NCBI GenBank assembly: GCA_911728435.2
Contig: CAJVRQ020000079.1
Span: forward strand, 1 to 64,000
DNA from: Apoderus coryli
Lineage: Eukaryota; Arthropoda; Insecta; Coleoptera; Attelabidae
DNA length: 64,000 nucleotides
Reading direction: 5' to 3'
Under the pieces are notes generated by a model that had not been told where the DNA came from, searched no databases, and was given only the letters and a program-made list of their open reading frames with translations. The translations under genes were made by a program, and so were the position numbers. Of the stretch, positions 62,098 through 64,000 are shown piece after piece (the first letter of the stretch is position 1; each line of letters starts with the position of its first letter).

Positions 62098-62327
62098 TAA
62101 ATAATGTGGTATATACCACAAACGGTACAGAGATGTAAAAGGATGTGTTTGGCGACATCTAGTTTTATTGTTGGTAGTACGCCGAGTGAACACAGTTCCT
62201 ATATCGACTGTCTGGGAGGTTTCTGACCTCATAAAGCAACTACCAACACATAGACGCGCCGATACTCCCTTAAGCGGGATCGCATATATTTGGAATGGGC
62301 TTGTTTAACAAAACAAGACTTAAAATC

Positions 62328-62429
62328 CGAGAGTTTGTCTGTCAACCACTATACTTTCACCAGACGGCCGTTTCGTCGATCCACGACTCATCAGTGGTGA
62401 TCGGTCAGTAGTTGACAGCCAAACTCTCG
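62328..62429 (-). ncRNA. Type I hammerhead ribozyme, array G unit 3
   Basis: Complete; predicted cleavage between 62363 and 62362. Confidence 0.92.
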
Positions 62430-62659
62430 TAAATAATGTGGTATATACCACAAACGGTACAGAGATGTAAAAGGATGCGTTTGGCGACATCTAGTTTTAT
62501 TGTTGGTAGTACGCCGAGTGAACACAGTTCCTATATCGACTGCCTGGGAGGTCTCTGACCTCATAAAGCAACTACCAACACATAGACGCGCCGATACTCC
62601 CTTAAGCGGGATCGCATATATTTGGAATGGGCTTGTTTAACAAAACAAGACTTAAAATC

Positions 62660-62761
62660 CGAGAGTTTGTCTGTCAACCACTATACTTTCACCAGACGGC
62701 CGTTTCGTCGATCCACGACTCATCAGTGGTGATCGGTCAGTAGTTGACAGCCAAACTCTCG
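62660..62761 (-). ncRNA. Type I hammerhead ribozyme, array G unit 4
   Basis: Complete; predicted cleavage between 62695 and 62694. Confidence 0.92.
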
Positions 62762-62991
62762 TAAATAATGTGGTATATACCACAAACGGTACAGAGATGT
62801 AAAAGGATGTGTTTGGCGACATCTAGTTTTATTGTTGGTAGTACGCCGAGTGAACACAGTTCCTATATCGACTGCCTGGGAGGTCTCTGACCTCATAAAG
62901 CAACTACCAACACATAGACGCGCCGATACTCCCTTAAGCGGGATCGCATATATTTGGAATGGGCTTGTTTAACAAAACAAGACTTAAAATC

Positions 62992-63093
62992 CGAGAGTTT
63001 GTCTGTCAACCACTATACTTTCACCAGACGGCCGTTTCGTCGATCCACGACTCATCAGTGGTGATCGGTCAGTAGTTGACAGCCAAACTCTCG
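62992..63093 (-). ncRNA. Type I hammerhead ribozyme, array G unit 5
   Basis: Complete; predicted cleavage between 63027 and 63026. Confidence 0.92.
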
Positions 63094-63323
63094 TAAATAA
63101 TGTGGTATATACCACAAACGGTACAGAGATGTAAAAGGATGTGTTTGGCGACATCTAGTTTTATTGTTGGTAGTACGCCGAGTGAACACAGTTCCTATAT
63201 CGACTGCCTGGGAGGTCTCTGACCTCATAAAGCAACTACCAACACATAGACGCGCCGATACTCCCTTAAGCGGGATCGCATATATTTGGAATGGGCTTGT
63301 TTAACAAAACAAGACTTAAAATC

Positions 63324-63425
63324 CGAGAGTTTGTCTGTCAACCACTATACTTTCACCAGACGGCCGTTTCGTCGATCCACGACTCATCAGTGGTGATCGG
63401 TCAGTAGTTGACAGCCAAACTCTCG
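63324..63425 (-). ncRNA. Type I hammerhead ribozyme, array G unit 6
   Basis: Complete; predicted cleavage between 63359 and 63358. Confidence 0.92.
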
Positions 63426-63655
63426 TAAATAATGTGGTATATACCACAAACGGTACAGAGATGTAAAAGGATGTGTTTGGCGACATCTAGTTTTATTGTT
63501 GGTAGTACGCCGAGTGAACACAGTTCCTATATCGACTGCCTGGGAGGTCTCTGACCTCATAAAGCAACTACCAACACATAGACGCGCCGATACTCCCTTA
63601 AGCGGGATCGCATATATTTGGAATGGGCTTGTTTAACAAAACAAGACTTAAAATC

Positions 63656-63757
63656 CGAGAGTTTGTCTGTCAACCACTATACTTTCACCAGACGGCCGTT
63701 TCGTCGATCCACGACTCATCAGTGGTGATCGGTCAGTAGTTGACAGCCAAACTCTCG
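63656..63757 (-). ncRNA. Type I hammerhead ribozyme, array G unit 7
   Basis: Complete; predicted cleavage between 63691 and 63690. The next copy would begin at 63988 and is cut off by the window end. Confidence 0.92.
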
Positions 63758-64000
63758 TAAATAATGTGGTATATACCACAAACGGTACAGAGATGTAAAA
63801 GGATGTGTTTGGCGACATCTAGTTTTATTGTTGGTAGTACGCCGAGTGAACACAGTTCCTATATCGACTGCCTGGGAGGTCTCTGACCTCATAAAGCAAC
63901 TACCAACACATAGACGCGCCGATACTCCCTTAAGCGGGATCGCATATATTTGGAATGGGCTTGTTTAACAAAACAAGACTTAAAATCCGAGAGTTTGTCT

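Larger units (their letters stand above)
61625..64000. repeat. 332-bp hammerhead repeat, array G (7 units, open at window end)
   Basis: Units start at 61625, 61957, 62289, 62621, 62953, 63285, 63617 and 63949, always 332 bp apart. The eighth is cut by the window edge after 52 bp. The first units carry a few private changes (TACGGCGAG in unit 1; GTGAACGG and TGTCTGGGAGGTTTC in unit 2; GATGCGTTT in unit 3). The array must continue to the right. Confidence 0.96.

Overview
The window is almost pure tandem-repeat DNA from a eukaryotic, almost certainly animal, genome. The inserted LINE reverse transcriptase resembles Jockey/CR1-group elements common in arthropods, so an insect or other arthropod is my best inference; the species cannot be named. 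There are no host protein genes, rRNA genes or tRNA genes. It reads like pericentromeric, centromeric or sex-chromosome heterochromatin resolved by long reads.

Layout. (1) 1-5276: AT-rich satellite with a 147-148 bp monomer (one counted monomer is about 24% GC). (2) 5277-6618: a 5'-truncated non-LTR retrotransposon with an open reverse-transcriptase frame, a polyadenylation signal, a six-copy TTAC tail and a 6-bp target-site duplication. (3) 6619-47415: the same satellite without interruption, arranged in nested higher-order repeats with periods near 1035, 1476, 1625 and 1772 bp. A further 3396-bp duplication lies in region 1. (4) 47416-64000: a second, less AT-rich repeat of exactly 332 bp per unit. 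It forms a long array (47416-50251), two short arrays (53455-53966 and 56491-57002), six truncated 188-bp copies and a final array (61625 onward) that runs off the window. Blocks of the 148-bp satellite separate them.

The main discovery is that every complete 332-bp unit, and every truncated copy, encodes a type I hammerhead self-cleaving ribozyme on the minus strand. The conserved core CUGAUGA...GAAA, a GUCG/CGAC stem II, a 3-bp stem III, the GUC cleavage triplet and a long interrupted stem I are all readable. There are 26 complete copies, with the core unchanged in all of them. A minus-strand transcript of an array would be predicted to cut itself into 332-nt monomers. This architecture matches the retrozymes and hammerhead satellites known from other animals.

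How the parts relate. All ten left junctions between the 148-bp satellite and the ribozyme repeat fall at the same base. Three right junctions share a 9-bp flanking duplication. This suggests one concatemeric insertion into the satellite, later copied around by the unequal exchange or amplification that produces the satellite's higher-order repeats. The LINE is younger than at least one duplication, because only one of two duplicate blocks carries it.
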